Shown here: piece by piece, positions 39,336 through 47,991 of the stretch
How the letters are laid out: each line of letters starts with the position of its first letter
Numbering within the stretch: the first letter of the stretch is position 1
Assembly: GCF_015864825.1 (NCBI RefSeq)
Contig: NZ_JADYWL010000001.1
Coordinates: 186,001 to 250,000 of the forward strand
Direction: 5' to 3'
Origin: Psychrobacter sp. NZS113
Lineage (GTDB): Bacteria > Pseudomonadota > Gammaproteobacteria > Pseudomonadales > Moraxellaceae
Length of the DNA stretch: 64,000 nt
Program-made: the position numbers and the translations under genes
The notes under the pieces: generated by a model
What the model saw: only the letters and a program-made list of their open reading frames with translations
The model's database searches: none
What the model was told of the DNA's origin: nothing

Positions 39336-40448
39336 TTAGTCTTGTTGCGGTGCTTGAACAAAATCGACCACGTTTAGCTCAAAACCTGATAACGCATAAA
39401 ACTTCATTGGCGATGATAAAAGACGCATATCACGGACACCTAAGTGACGTAATATCTGCGCACCCACACCAACGCTACGATACGGCTGTTGGGTGAGCGT
39501 TGATTGCGATTCATTGTCTGCGGCTTTATCTAACGCATCCCCTAAATCAACGGGTTGGTTGCTACCAATCCAAACCAATACACCACGGTCTGAGGCGCTA
39601 ATTTCTTTTAATGCCGCTTGTACACTCCAACCACTACGGCCAGTCATGTCATTTTTAGCCGCAAATAAATCACGTAATGGATGGAAGCCATGAACACGTA
39701 CCGTACTGACGCCTTCGCTGACATCACCTTTGACTAATGCTAAATGGGTTTCATCAGCACCAAACTCACGGAAGCGATGCAAAGTGAACGTACCATGTTC
39801 AGTCTCAAATGGATGTGATTCTACTTCTTCTACTGTTTGCTCATTGGCTATACGATAGTTGATAAGATCAGCAATCGTACCTATTTTTAGATCGTGCTCT
39901 TTAGCAAATATTTCTAGATCATCACGGCGTGCCATCGTACCATCAGCATTGATAATTTCAACTAGCACAGATGCTGGCTCAAGACCGGCTAAGCGAGATA
40001 AGTCACAACCTGCTTCTGTGTGGCCAGCGCGATGCAATACGCCGCCATCTTGCGCGATGATAGGAAAGATATGGCCAGGCTGTACAATATCTTCAGCTTT
40101 AGCAGTAGCAGAAACGGCTGCTTGAATGGTACGAGCGCGATCGGCAGCAGAAATACCAGTCGTAACACCTTCAGCGGCTTCAATTGATACGGTAAAGTTA
40201 GTGCTAAATTTGGCTTCGTTACGTTCAGACATCAATGGCAAAGACAGCTGATGCGCACGAGCTTGCGAGATGGTTAAGCAGACTAAGCCGCGCGCATGGG
40301 TAATCATAAAGTTGATATCTTCAGGGCGCACATGGGTCGCTGCCATGATGATATCACCTTCGTTTTCGCGGTCTTCATCATCCATCAAGACGACCATCTT
40401 TCCAGCACGAATGTCTTCGATAATCTCAGGAATCGTATTTAAACTCAT
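39336..40448 (-). CDS. ribB: 3,4-dihydroxy-2-butanone-4-phosphate synthase fused to a decayed GTP cyclohydrolase II domain
   Basis: A 370-residue protein. The N-terminal RibB domain (1-205) is intact: MDDEDRENEGDIIMAA supplies the catalytic acids, and HTEAGCDLSRLAGL and GIVRR-like TMARRDDLEIF are present. It makes the four-carbon precursor of riboflavin. The C-terminal half aligns in outline with RibA but lacks the zinc-binding Cys cluster and GxVxRxHSE-type core; it should not open GTP. Such RibBX proteins are known in several proteobacteria, where a separate ribA works. The ATG was chosen over a TTG four codons upstream. No FMN riboswitch was seen. Confidence 0.9.
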   Translation of the reverse strand: MSLNTIPEIIEDIRAGKMVVLMDDEDRENEGDIIMAATHVRPEDINFMITHARGLVCLTISQARAHQLSLPLMSERNEAKFSTNFTVSIEAAEGVTTGISAADRARTIQAAVSATAKAEDIVQPGHIFPIIAQDGGVLHRAGHTEAGCDLSRLAGLEPASVLVEIINADGTMARRDDLEIFAKEHDLKIGTIADLINYRIANEQTVEEVESHPFETEHGTFTLHRFREFGADETHLALVKGDVSEGVSTVRVHGFHPLRDLFAAKNDMTGRSGWSVQAALKEISASDRGVLVWIGSNQPVDLGDALDKAADNESQSTLTQQPYRSVGVGAQILRHLGVRDMRLLSSPMKFYALSGFELNVVDFVQAPQQD

Positions 40449-40797
40449 AGTAAATCTCAATATTTTATTATTTATAGATAGGTGTGATTTGGAATCTAAA
40501 GCATTATCTGTCTATTAGAGCAGTAGATAATACAAAGCGCTGTTACGGTCAAGCAAAGCGCTATTACGGTCAAGCAAAGCGCGCTATAAGCAATATCATT
40601 TGATATAAAGGTGACTCACTTAATTGCTTGTATGGTTCATTATGAGGTTATTTTAACGCTTTTCAGCGCAACGTGCTGTGTCATCTTCCCACTATATCGT
40701 TCAGTATGTCAAAAATAGTCATAAGTATTATCAATAATCGCTACTATTCAGGCATTAAAGAGCACGTTACATAATAAGATGGCACGTCTATACGTGG
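40449..40797. other. Spacer between rarA and ribB with a 21-bp tandem repeat
   Basis: About 350 bp upstream of ribB and downstream of rarA. No gene, FMN riboswitch or clear terminator was seen. It holds the tandem repeat listed next. Confidence 0.55.
40533..40582. repeat. 21-bp tandem repeat, about 2.4 copies
   Basis: Units caaagcgctgttacggtcaag and caaagcgctattacggtcaag differ at one base and are followed by a partial caaagcgc. Each contains the palindromic agcgct. The repeats lie 85-135 bp upstream of ribB. Confidence 0.8.
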
Positions 40798-42087
40798 TTA
40801 GTCATTACTTGCTGCTTGGGTTTTTAGCCAATCCATAAATTGTTTGCTATGTTGTTCTCGCTGATTGTCTGCAAACTCGTAAAAGCGTGTGCCGATTAAA
40901 TTTTCTGGTAAATAAGACTGCGGATAATAATGGTTGGGGTAGTCATGAGGATATACATAGTTCTGACCATAGCCTTGATGTCGCATCAGCTTAGTAACGC
41001 CATTGCGTAGATGTAGTGGCACAGGAGAGGAATCATTTTCTGCCAACATCATCGCAGCATTGATTGCTTTATAGGTGCTATTACTTTTGGCACTGGTCGC
41101 CAGATAAACCACCACTTGACCCAAAATAATACGCGCTTCGGGCATGCCGATTGATTGCACACTGCGTAATGCTGCATCAGCAAGGAGTAGGGCGTTAGGG
41201 TTGGCATTACCGATATCTTCGCTGGCCAAAATGACCAAGCGCCGCGCGATGAAGTCAGCAGATTCGCCGCCTACCAACATCCGTGCCATCCAATATAAGG
41301 CTGCATCAGGGTCAGATCCACGGACGGATTTTATCATTGCTGAGACGATATCGTAATGCTGATCACCATCTTTGTCATAGCGGATCAGTGCAGTCTGTGC
41401 TACCCGAGCGACCAATGCATCATCGACGATAATCGGTGATTGCTTAGCGTCAGCCGTTTGAATGGCAAGCTCTAATAAGTTCAACGCCTTTCTAGCATCA
41501 CCATGTGCCAGTTGGCTGATAGTGTCTTTTGCTTGCAAGTCGACGGTTAGTTTTTTAAGCACGTTGTCTTCGGACAGTGCTCGCTGTAGCACTGCGCCTA
41601 TCTGCTCCGGTGTTAGAGGCTCTAAGCGATACACTTGGCAACGTGACAGCAGGGCATTGTTGACACTAAATGAGGGGTTTTCTGTCGTTGCACCAATCAA
41701 GGTAATATCGCCAGACTCTACCGCGCCCAGTAGTGCATCTTGCTGTGCCTTATTAAAACGATGAATCTCGTCGATAAATACCACAGGTGATTCAAATACC
41801 AGTGAGTCCTTATTGTCTAATACTTCGCGTAGCTGTTTGACTCCAGTATTCAACGCGGACAGCGCATGAAAAGGTCGACCAACAGCGTCTGCTAGCAGCA
41901 TAGCAATCGTTGTTTTACCGATACCTGCTTCCCCATGCAAAATAATCGAGGGTAAATGTCCTTGTTCGACCAAACGTCGTAGCGGTGCACCAGCGGCCAG
42001 TAAATGCTCTTGACCAATAATATCGGTAAGAGAAGTAGGGCGCATACGCTGAGCAAGTGGGGTATCGGGATGAAAACTAGGCGGCAT
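40798..42087 (-). CDS. rarA: Replication-associated recombination protein A (AAA+ ATPase)
   Basis: A 429-residue clamp-loader-like AAA+ protein (RarA/MgsA/WRNIP1 family) acting at stalled forks. Walker A is GEAGIGKTT (52-60), a variant of the more usual GPPGTGKTT; Walker B is VVFIDEIHRFNKAQQDALL; sensor 1 is IGATTENPSF. A C-terminal tetramerisation domain has SVRGSDPDAALYWMARMLVG. I chose the ATG with GAGAG upstream over a TTG six codons earlier. Confidence 0.93.
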   Translation of the reverse strand: MPPSFHPDTPLAQRMRPTSLTDIIGQEHLLAAGAPLRRLVEQGHLPSIILHGEAGIGKTTIAMLLADAVGRPFHALSALNTGVKQLREVLDNKDSLVFESPVVFIDEIHRFNKAQQDALLGAVESGDITLIGATTENPSFSVNNALLSRCQVYRLEPLTPEQIGAVLQRALSEDNVLKKLTVDLQAKDTISQLAHGDARKALNLLELAIQTADAKQSPIIVDDALVARVAQTALIRYDKDGDQHYDIVSAMIKSVRGSDPDAALYWMARMLVGGESADFIARRLVILASEDIGNANPNALLLADAALRSVQSIGMPEARIILGQVVVYLATSAKSNSTYKAINAAMMLAENDSSPVPLHLRNGVTKLMRHQGYGQNYVYPHDYPNHYYPQSYLPENLIGTRFYEFADNQREQHSKQFMDWLKTQAASND

Positions 42088-42605
42088 AGGGCTCTCTATT
42101 ATCAATGTAAACAGCTATCAATTGATGCGTCATAACAGTGGTTGATAGATTTTTTATAGTTGCATCTAAGCAATTACACTTCATGCTACATATATTATTC
42201 TTGTTGGAAATAAGCATTCCTACCTGTTTGGCACGATTTTCGCATTAGTAAACATTAGACCTTAGCAATATATATAGGCTAATTTATAAAAATGCTATAG
42301 TCGATTTAATTTAAAAGTAGTACAAGGCAACCGAGTATAGATGTATATGTGATACTTCAAGCGAGGTGAACGCTGTCATACTTTCATAGTGGAATGACTA
42401 TATTTAGTATGTACCTACACGATAGGCTAACGCAGACTTATGTTAATGAAAGCTAGCTAAGTGTATAGCTTATGTCCTGTTCACTTTGGTTTTCAGACTT
42501 CATCCCTATTAACAGTTCAGTCATATCGATGAGCAGTATTAATATGACTGGTTAACCAAGCATGATTTATTAGAAGTTGCCTATCAAGCATAAGGTATTA
42601 CAGTG
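42088..42605. other. Spacer upstream of the zincin-like gene
   Basis: About 520 bp without a gene. It contains copy A of the MITE-like repeat and a 9-bp hairpin (cagtcatat / atatgactg, 42518-42550), which lies 55 bp before the next start codon. Confidence 0.6.
42295..42403. mobile_element. MITE-like repeat, copy A
   Basis: A 109-bp element running from ctatagtc to gactatat. The ends form a short terminal inverted repeat (TATAGTC / GACTATA) with TA at each edge, as expected for IS630/Tc1-type target sites. It is 87% identical (95 of 109) without gaps to copy B at 43164-43272 in the same orientation. It is non-coding. Mobility is inferred from terminal symmetry and repetition. Confidence 0.65.
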
Positions 42606-43139
42606 ATGAAGTCTCAATCGATATTTAAGCGTTTTTCGAATCGATATTTATATGGCGGCGCACAGCAGAAATCACGAATACTCACCGTCAGTGAATTAGC
42701 ACTGGCACGCTCAGTATTCGGTAACAGTATCAACCTTGATGAGGTTCAGCTTAAGACTGCTTGGTGGGTGCTAAAAAATTATGCTGTTAGTCCTAATGGC
42801 AATATTTATTTTAATCCCGCAGATTGGATTACAGATTTTAGCGACGCTTCATTGAGCAAGCAAAGTTGGCTCATACATGAGCTGACTCATGTATGGCAGT
42901 TACAGCAGGGTTTAAAAGTAGTGCGTGGTGCAGTTATCGATCGTCGTTATGATTATATGCTTGAGGTAGGGAAACCCTTTTTTAAGTATGGTATCGAGCA
43001 GCAAGCACGCATGGTACAGGATTACTTTATTCTTCATCGGCGCGGGCAAGACTGCCAAGCTTTGGAAGCCTGTATTCCGTTTTTGGTCACAAGCTCTATC
43101 GACGAAACAAAAAATACAGATAGCTCGTTCACAATTTAA
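42606..43139 (+). CDS. Putative zinc metalloprotease-like protein (HELTH motif), orphan
   Basis: A 177-residue protein of uncertain function. It carries a zincin motif LIHELTHVWQLQQG (His91, Glu92, His95) and a candidate third ligand Glu131 in YGIEQQARMVQDYF, 35 residues later, a gluzincin-like arrangement. Similar small proteins are often annotated as Vgr- or Rhs-related, but no secretion genes lie nearby. No signal peptide is visible. AAGG lies 10 nt before the ATG; a GTG one codon upstream is possible. The gene is bracketed by two direct copies of a MITE-like element, suggesting local mobility or acquisition. Confidence 0.6.
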   Translation: MKSQSIFKRFSNRYLYGGAQQKSRILTVSELALARSVFGNSINLDEVQLKTAWWVLKNYAVSPNGNIYFNPADWITDFSDASLSKQSWLIHELTHVWQLQQGLKVVRGAVIDRRYDYMLEVGKPFFKYGIEQQARMVQDYFILHRRGQDCQALEACIPFLVTSSIDETKNTDSSFTI

Positions 43140-43163
43140 TTTTCTTATAGAGACAAATAGTGA

Positions 43164-43272
43164 CTATAGCTGATTCAATTTAAAAGTAGTACAAGGCAAC
43201 CGAATGCAGATGTATATTTAATACTTCAAGTGAGGTCAAAGCAGTGATACTTTTATAGTGGAATGACTATAT
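43164..43272. mobile_element. MITE-like repeat, copy B
   Basis: Second 109-bp copy, directly oriented, beginning 24 bp after the zincin-like gene and ending about 130 bp before the lipoprotein gene. The central block aatttaaaagtagtacaagg and the next 9 bases are identical to copy A. The left end (ctatagctga) has drifted from the inverted repeat kept in copy A. Confidence 0.65.
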
Positions 43273-43404
43273 GATAAGAATTAGTATAAAGCATGCTTTG
43301 TGCTTTACAAGGTCACGATAACTCTGAGAAAAGTAAATTAGCAAAGGATTGCTAGGATAACTATAGCTTTTAATATTTGTGCTTCAACAAGGATATTTAC
43401 ACTC

Positions 43405-44394
43405 ATGTTTAAATTTTTGCCAGTAAAGCTCGCTCTGAGTGCTAGCCATAAAGCGAACAACCGTTTGGCTTATGATAACTCTCTAAGTGAGAGTGTTCAG
43501 CCACGCCGCTCGTCCTCAACATTGCTGGCAGCAACACTGACTGGCATAATTTTATTGACAGGTTGTCAGCAGCAGTCAGAGACACAGCCTGTAGTTGATG
43601 CTAGTCAGACCAGTGATCCAGAAACTTTTAAAGACAGTGAGCCCATGGCGCAAAGCGAAGCAGCCGCTGCTCGTATAGAGCAATTCCAGCCTATTTACGT
43701 CACACAGATGCAAGGGTTACAGCGCCGCTTACAAGCAGAGTATGAGTCACTACAGGCTGCTGATACCTCAGAAAATGCAGACTCGCTACTTGGTACTGAT
43801 ATCAAGCCTGCTGACACTGACGATATCATTGATGGCAGTGATAAAAATGCAGCTGGTATCACGCCTTCAATCACAGCATCTACTAATTCGACAGATACTG
43901 CTACTACTACTACCGCCGTAGATAGTGATAGTGACTCTACTGCCGATATCAATACCAGTACAGAAGTAGGCGAGCGTGATCTGACCGTCTTAAAACGTAT
44001 CAGTCTCGAGCCACGCAAACCGACTATGATGACCGAAGATCAAATCATTGACAGTTATCAGCAAGCGATGGATGCCCTTTATCAGCCTGTGACGTCTCCG
44101 CTTAATGCAGAAGATATCAATACTTTAATTAATATAGCGACATTGGCGCCACAGTTGTTTGAAAGCGCAGAAATTGCTGGGAGAGTCAGTGCAAAGAGTC
44201 CAGCGCTGGCACGGTTGATAATACAGCATCAAGTTTGGGAGCAAATAGAAGCTCAACAAGTCATTGATATGCAGCAGATGAAAATTGATCAACAAAAAGA
44301 GTTTGAGTCGCTTATGTCTAAGTTCAACGAAACGATTGAAGGATATGATGAACAGATTGCCAAGTATGAACAGACATTAGAATCGTTTAAATAA
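43405..44394 (+). CDS. Hypothetical lipoprotein with coiled-coil C terminus
   Basis: A 329-residue protein of unknown function. The hydrophobic segment STLLAATLTGIILLTGC contains a lipobox (LTGC, Cys about 53), but the n-region before it is unusually long (about 36 residues); no internal start was found. A Ser/Thr/Asp-rich linker (about 105-190) follows, then a helical region rich in Gln, Glu and Lys (about 270-329; QQMKIDQQKEFESLMSKFNE) that looks coiled-coil. It probably sits in the cell envelope. AAGGA lies upstream of the ATG. Confidence 0.65.
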   Translation: MFKFLPVKLALSASHKANNRLAYDNSLSESVQPRRSSSTLLAATLTGIILLTGCQQQSETQPVVDASQTSDPETFKDSEPMAQSEAAAARIEQFQPIYVTQMQGLQRRLQAEYESLQAADTSENADSLLGTDIKPADTDDIIDGSDKNAAGITPSITASTNSTDTATTTTAVDSDSDSTADINTSTEVGERDLTVLKRISLEPRKPTMMTEDQIIDSYQQAMDALYQPVTSPLNAEDINTLINIATLAPQLFESAEIAGRVSAKSPALARLIIQHQVWEQIEAQQVIDMQQMKIDQQKEFESLMSKFNETIEGYDEQIAKYEQTLESFK

Positions 44395-44428
44395 ATATTT
44401 TTAGCAATTAAGACAATTTTTACTCAAT

Positions 44429-44459
44429 AAAAAATCCCGCACAATGGCGGGATTTTTTT
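44429..44459. terminator. Bidirectional terminator between the lipoprotein gene and gltA
   Basis: Inverted repeat aaaaaatcccgc / gcgggatttttt with loop acaatg between convergent genes. Confidence 0.9.
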
Positions 44460-44481
44460 ATTAGTTAAAGACCGTACTTAA

Positions 44482-45762
44482 TTATTTACGGTTTTCAACT
44501 TTAACGAAGTCACGATGCGTTTCGCCCGTGTATAACTGGCGTGGGCGACCGATTTTGAACGGTGCGCTGTGCATTTCTAACCAATGGCTGATCCAACCAG
44601 AAGTACGAGCTAATGCAAAGATTACGGTAAACATTGACGTTGGGATACCGATGGCTTTTAAGATGATACCAGAGTAAAAATCAACGTTTGGATACAGGTT
44701 ACGCTCAACGAAGAACGGGTCTTCTAAAGCAATTTTCTCTAACGCCATAGCCAATTCAAGTTTAGGATCGTTGATGCCAAGAGCAGCAAGTACTTCATCA
44801 CAAGTTTCTTTCATTACTTGTGCGCGTGGGTCGAAGTTTTTATAAACACGGTGACCAAAGCCCATTAGCTTCACTTCACGGCTCTTCACTTTTTCCATGA
44901 ATGCAGGTACGTTTTCAACTGAACCGATTTCGTCTAGCATCTCAAGAACAGCTTCGTTCGCGCCGCCATGTGATGGACCCCAAAGGGCTGCGATACCAGC
45001 AGCGATACAGGCATAAGGGTTTGCACCAGTAGAACCAGCCAAACGTACAGTAGACGTTGACGCGTTTTGCTCATGGTCAGCATGCAAAGTAAAGATTTTG
45101 TCCATTGCACGAGTGATAACGTCGTTGGTTTTATAATCAATATCAGCAGGCGTAGCAAACATCATGTACAAGAAGTTTTCTGCGTAGTTAAAGTCGTTAC
45201 GCGGATACATGAACGGTTCGCCTTGTGAGTATTTATAACTCATCGCAGCAAGTGTCGGCATTTTAGCAATCAGACGGATAGCCGTGATTTCACGATGGTC
45301 TTCGTTGCTGACGTCTAGGTCTTCATGATAAAACGCTGATAAGGCACCAACGACACCAACCATAATGGCCATTGGATGCGCGTCACGGCGGAAGCCTTCA
45401 AAGAACTTGCGCAATTGGTCATGAACACCCGTATGCTTACGGATTTTTTCAAAGAAATCAGCTTTTTGCTCAGCGTTCGGTAGGTCGCCATGAATCAGTG
45501 CATAAGCAACTTCTAAGTATTCAGCGTTGTTTGCTAACTGATCGATAGGGTAGCCGCGGTGTAATAGCTCGCCTTTACCACCATCAATATAAGTAATCTT
45601 TGATTCGACAGGGGCGGTTACTTTAAAACCAGGGTCATAAGACCAAAAGCCTGAGTCTTGTAGAGCAGCAATATCGATAACTGGGCGCCCTAAAGTACCT
45701 TTGATGATAGGAAGTTCGTACTCTTCACCATTTACGGTTAGTTTGGCATTAGTGTCAGCCAT
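44482..45762 (-). CDS. gltA: Citrate synthase
   Basis: A 426-residue type I (gammaproteobacterial hexameric) citrate synthase, condensing acetyl-CoA with oxaloacetate. Catalytic-site landmarks are [36 protein letters not shown] and [15 protein letters not shown]. The length matches the E. coli enzyme, which is NADH-inhibited. It faces away from sdhCDAB. Its leader carries a duplicated hairpin element 45-95 nt upstream. Confidence 0.97.
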   Translation of the reverse strand: MADTNAKLTVNGEEYELPIIKGTLGRPVIDIAALQDSGFWSYDPGFKVTAPVESKITYIDGGKGELLHRGYPIDQLANNAEYLEVAYALIHGDLPNAEQKADFFEKIRKHTGVHDQLRKFFEGFRRDAHPMAIMVGVVGALSAFYHEDLDVSNEDHREITAIRLIAKMPTLAAMSYKYSQGEPFMYPRNDFNYAENFLYMMFATPADIDYKTNDVITRAMDKIFTLHADHEQNASTSTVRLAGSTGANPYACIAAGIAALWGPSHGGANEAVLEMLDEIGSVENVPAFMEKVKSREVKLMGFGHRVYKNFDPRAQVMKETCDEVLAALGINDPKLELAMALEKIALEDPFFVERNLYPNVDFYSGIILKAIGIPTSMFTVIFALARTSGWISHWLEMHSAPFKIGRPRQLYTGETHRDFVKVENRK

Positions 45763-45800
45763 AAATTGCTCTCCATTGTTTTAGCTTGTTAGAATAAAAT

Positions 45801-45860
45801 TATTGCAGACGCATACCCTCGCGTCATCGATTATTACAGGCGCATACCCTTGCGCCATCA
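45801..45860 (-). promoter_or_regulatory. Duplicated hairpin element in the gltA leader
   Basis: Two adjacent 30-bp units, 26 of 30 identical. On the minus strand each forms a 5-bp stem around a loop ending AGGGTAT: ggcgc-aagggtat-gcgcc (45839-45856) and gacgc-gagggtat-gcgtc (45808-45825). Two of the four differences are a compensatory pair (G-C to A-T) that preserves the stem. This suggests selection for RNA structure, or a paired operator. No known riboswitch or leader matches by eye. Confidence 0.55.
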
Positions 45861-46053
45861 TCAGTTAAATGCTTGAAATACATATAACTCATTTAATACG
45901 CAGAGTATATTAGCAGCAATTACTTATGATTTGAAAAGACTTTTACCGTCGATGTTGTCAATTAGTATGGTTTCGACGTGTTTATTCACTGTAATTTTTG
46001 TATCAAAATATGTCTGATAAGTAATTTGTCTTTTAAACCCCTTTTTTATAGAA

Positions 46054-46072
46054 AGTAATGATTATCATTAAC
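46054..46072. promoter_or_regulatory. Fur-box-like site
   Basis: agtaatgattatcattaac matches the 19-bp Fur consensus GATAATGATAATCATTATC at 15 positions and is itself near-palindromic. It lies about 290 bp upstream of gltA and 780 bp upstream of sdhC. Which promoter it serves is unclear. Confidence 0.5.
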
Positions 46073-46597
46073 GTTATAATATTAAAGCGTTTTTAGCAAG
46101 ATTATAAGTTTAACGGTTCAGTCATATTAACTATAAAACAGACAGAGTATGAACAAACGACCATTTGATTTGAATTTATGGCTCGTTGGGGCTGGGTAAT
46201 ACTAATGAATTAATATTGCAAATAGCCAGCTTTTTGTTAATTAATCTCTAATAACCAATATTTAGGGGATAAATTTGTAATTAGCGCCCAGTCATTTTAT
46301 AATTGGAGGGATTTAACTGGCACTAGCTTTGCGCATATTGAGCGATCATCTTAGTGGAATAATCAGTGAAGCATTGCTTTACTCATATTTTGTTACGATT
46401 GGACGACCAGTTTATAGACCAAAACCTAGCTTATCGTTTGAATATTCTTGTTAACTGTTCTATTTTTAGATAGCCAACAGTGAAGTTTACCTTAATAAAT
46501 TGATCGTATAGAGATGACACAATGGCGTTATCTTTTTTTGTTAATGGGAATCAGTAAAAATAGAATAGTTAATCGATTGATCCCATGCTTCGTACTT

Positions 46598-46627
46598 ATT
46601 GTCATAACGTAAATTGTCATAACGTAA
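46598..46627. repeat. Perfect 15-bp tandem direct repeat upstream of sdhC
   Basis: attgtcataacgtaa occurs twice head to tail with no mismatch, about 230 bp before the sdhC start. Direct repeats near this pitch are typical of some response-regulator sites, but no regulator is identified. Confidence 0.6.
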
Positions 46628-46854
46628 GTAGAAGGCTCGTTAATAAAGGGTGTATCAATTCAACGAGTCAGGTTTGATAGTCTATAATGATCGTATAAGA
46701 CATATTTGCCTTTTAACTTTAGCGCAAATTAAACTACGTCAGCTAGCCCTTCCTTACTTTATTCGTCTCATGTGTTGCTCGTCGCTGTTGTATAGCATTT
46801 ATACAAAGCGTGGATAGCAGATACAGGAGTATAACCGCAAAAAGGATGCCCGCT

Positions 46855-47232
46855 GTGAAAAGCAACCGACCTATTGATCTGCCTTTAAGCCAAGTGATTA
46901 GCGTTAATCGCTCACCGATTGCAATTGCCTCAATTTTGCATCGTATATCTGGCATTATTTTATTCTTACTTATTCCTGTCATGTTGTGGTTATTACAGAA
47001 TTCTTTGGCGTCGCCTGAGAGTTTTGCAACCGTATTTGACAACGTACTCGTGCGCTTTTTAGCATGGATATTTGTTGCCGCGATCGCTTATCACTTTGTG
47101 ATGGGCATCAAGCACTTATTTGCTGATATGGGCATGAACGAAGAGCTGAAATCTGGACGTGCCGCTTCTAATATCAGTTTTGTGATTGCAGCGATTCTAA
47201 TTGTCGCGTCATTTGTATGGGTGATGTTCTAA
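46855..47232 (+). CDS. sdhC: Succinate dehydrogenase cytochrome b556 subunit
   Basis: A 125-residue membrane anchor of complex II with three helices. The haem/quinone signature is SILHRISGIILFLLIP; the later YHFVMGIKHLFAD carries a further conserved His. I chose GTG with AAAGGA eight bases upstream, giving the family start MKSNRPIDLPLS; longer frames beginning at 46810 or 46846 lack a properly spaced site. The TAATG stop/start overlap couples it to sdhD. Confidence 0.93.
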   Translation: MKSNRPIDLPLSQVISVNRSPIAIASILHRISGIILFLLIPVMLWLLQNSLASPESFATVFDNVLVRFLAWIFVAAIAYHFVMGIKHLFADMGMNEELKSGRAASNISFVIAAILIVASFVWVMF

Positions 47233-47639
47233 TGATTAAAAATGATTCAGGAATAAAAAGTGCTACTGGTCTGACCGGCTCAGGCTCACGTGATTGGATT
47301 ATCCAGCGTATCAGCGCTGTTGTTTTAGCCGTTTATAGTGTGGTGTTGCTGGGTTTCTTTTTGACCCATGGCGACGTCACTTATCTTGAGTGGTCATCAT
47401 TCATGACTAGCTTGCCTATGCGTTTATTTAGCTTAGTAGCCGTACTTGCGCTAGCAGGTCATGCTTGGGTTGGAATGTGGACAGTGTTTACTGATTACAT
47501 TACTACTGGCAAATTAGGCTCAAGCGCAGCAGGTTTACGTTTAGTGCTACAGTCATTGATGATTATCGCTATTTTAGTATTTCTATTTTGGGGTATCATG
47601 ATTTTTTGGGGTAGTGGCTTCAGTGTTGTTGCCGTTTAA
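47232..47639 (+). CDS. sdhD: Succinate dehydrogenase membrane anchor subunit
   Basis: A 135-residue partner of SdhC with three helices. DWIIQRISAVVLAVYSVVLL and LAGHAWVGMWTVFTDYI (haem-ligand His) are diagnostic. It starts at the ATG overlapping the sdhC stop. A 350-bp gap separates it from sdhA. Confidence 0.92.
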   Translation: MIKNDSGIKSATGLTGSGSRDWIIQRISAVVLAVYSVVLLGFFLTHGDVTYLEWSSFMTSLPMRLFSLVAVLALAGHAWVGMWTVFTDYITTGKLGSSAAGLRLVLQSLMIIAILVFLFWGIMIFWGSGFSVVAV

Positions 47640-47991
47640 CCAATAATTTATACCTTTACTATCTATAAATAATAACGGATGCACTTAGCAGCACTATTGG
47701 CTGCTGAATGACTCCAAAGCCGTCCGTTATAGCCGATAATAGTCATAGCATTGGGCAGTTTCTGACTTAAGCAGTCATTTAAAGATAGCTGAGTTAATTT
47801 GAAAGTAAACGAAATTAGCCCAATATAACGATAGATATGCAAATTAAGTGGTTAAAGGTTGTTTGCGTCACCGTCTTAAATAATTGCGTTCAATGGCCGA
47901 ATAAATATGACATTTGGTCCTGCAATAAGATGACGATTAATACAGCTTTTTTATTTAATTCTAAGCATTAACAGGCATTAGGAAAACCGTA
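47640..47991 (+). other. sdhD-sdhA spacer
   Basis: About 350 bp with no gene, terminator or clear promoter. It includes a 23-bp stretch (47785-47807) matching the left end of the MITE-like repeat at 20 of 23 positions, possibly a relic. Confidence 0.5.

Larger units (their letters stand above)
45763..46854. other. gltA-sdhC divergent spacer (about 1.1 kb)
   Basis: No gene was recognised. It holds, left to right, the tandem hairpin element of the gltA leader, a Fur-box match, a perfect 15-bp tandem repeat and a -10-like tataat (46683-46688). Most TCA-gene control in this locus should be encoded here. Confidence 0.6.

Noticed and set aside
40449..40797. FMN riboswitch expected upstream of ribB
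   Set aside because: The conserved RFN blocks are absent on the minus strand; only a short tandem repeat is present.
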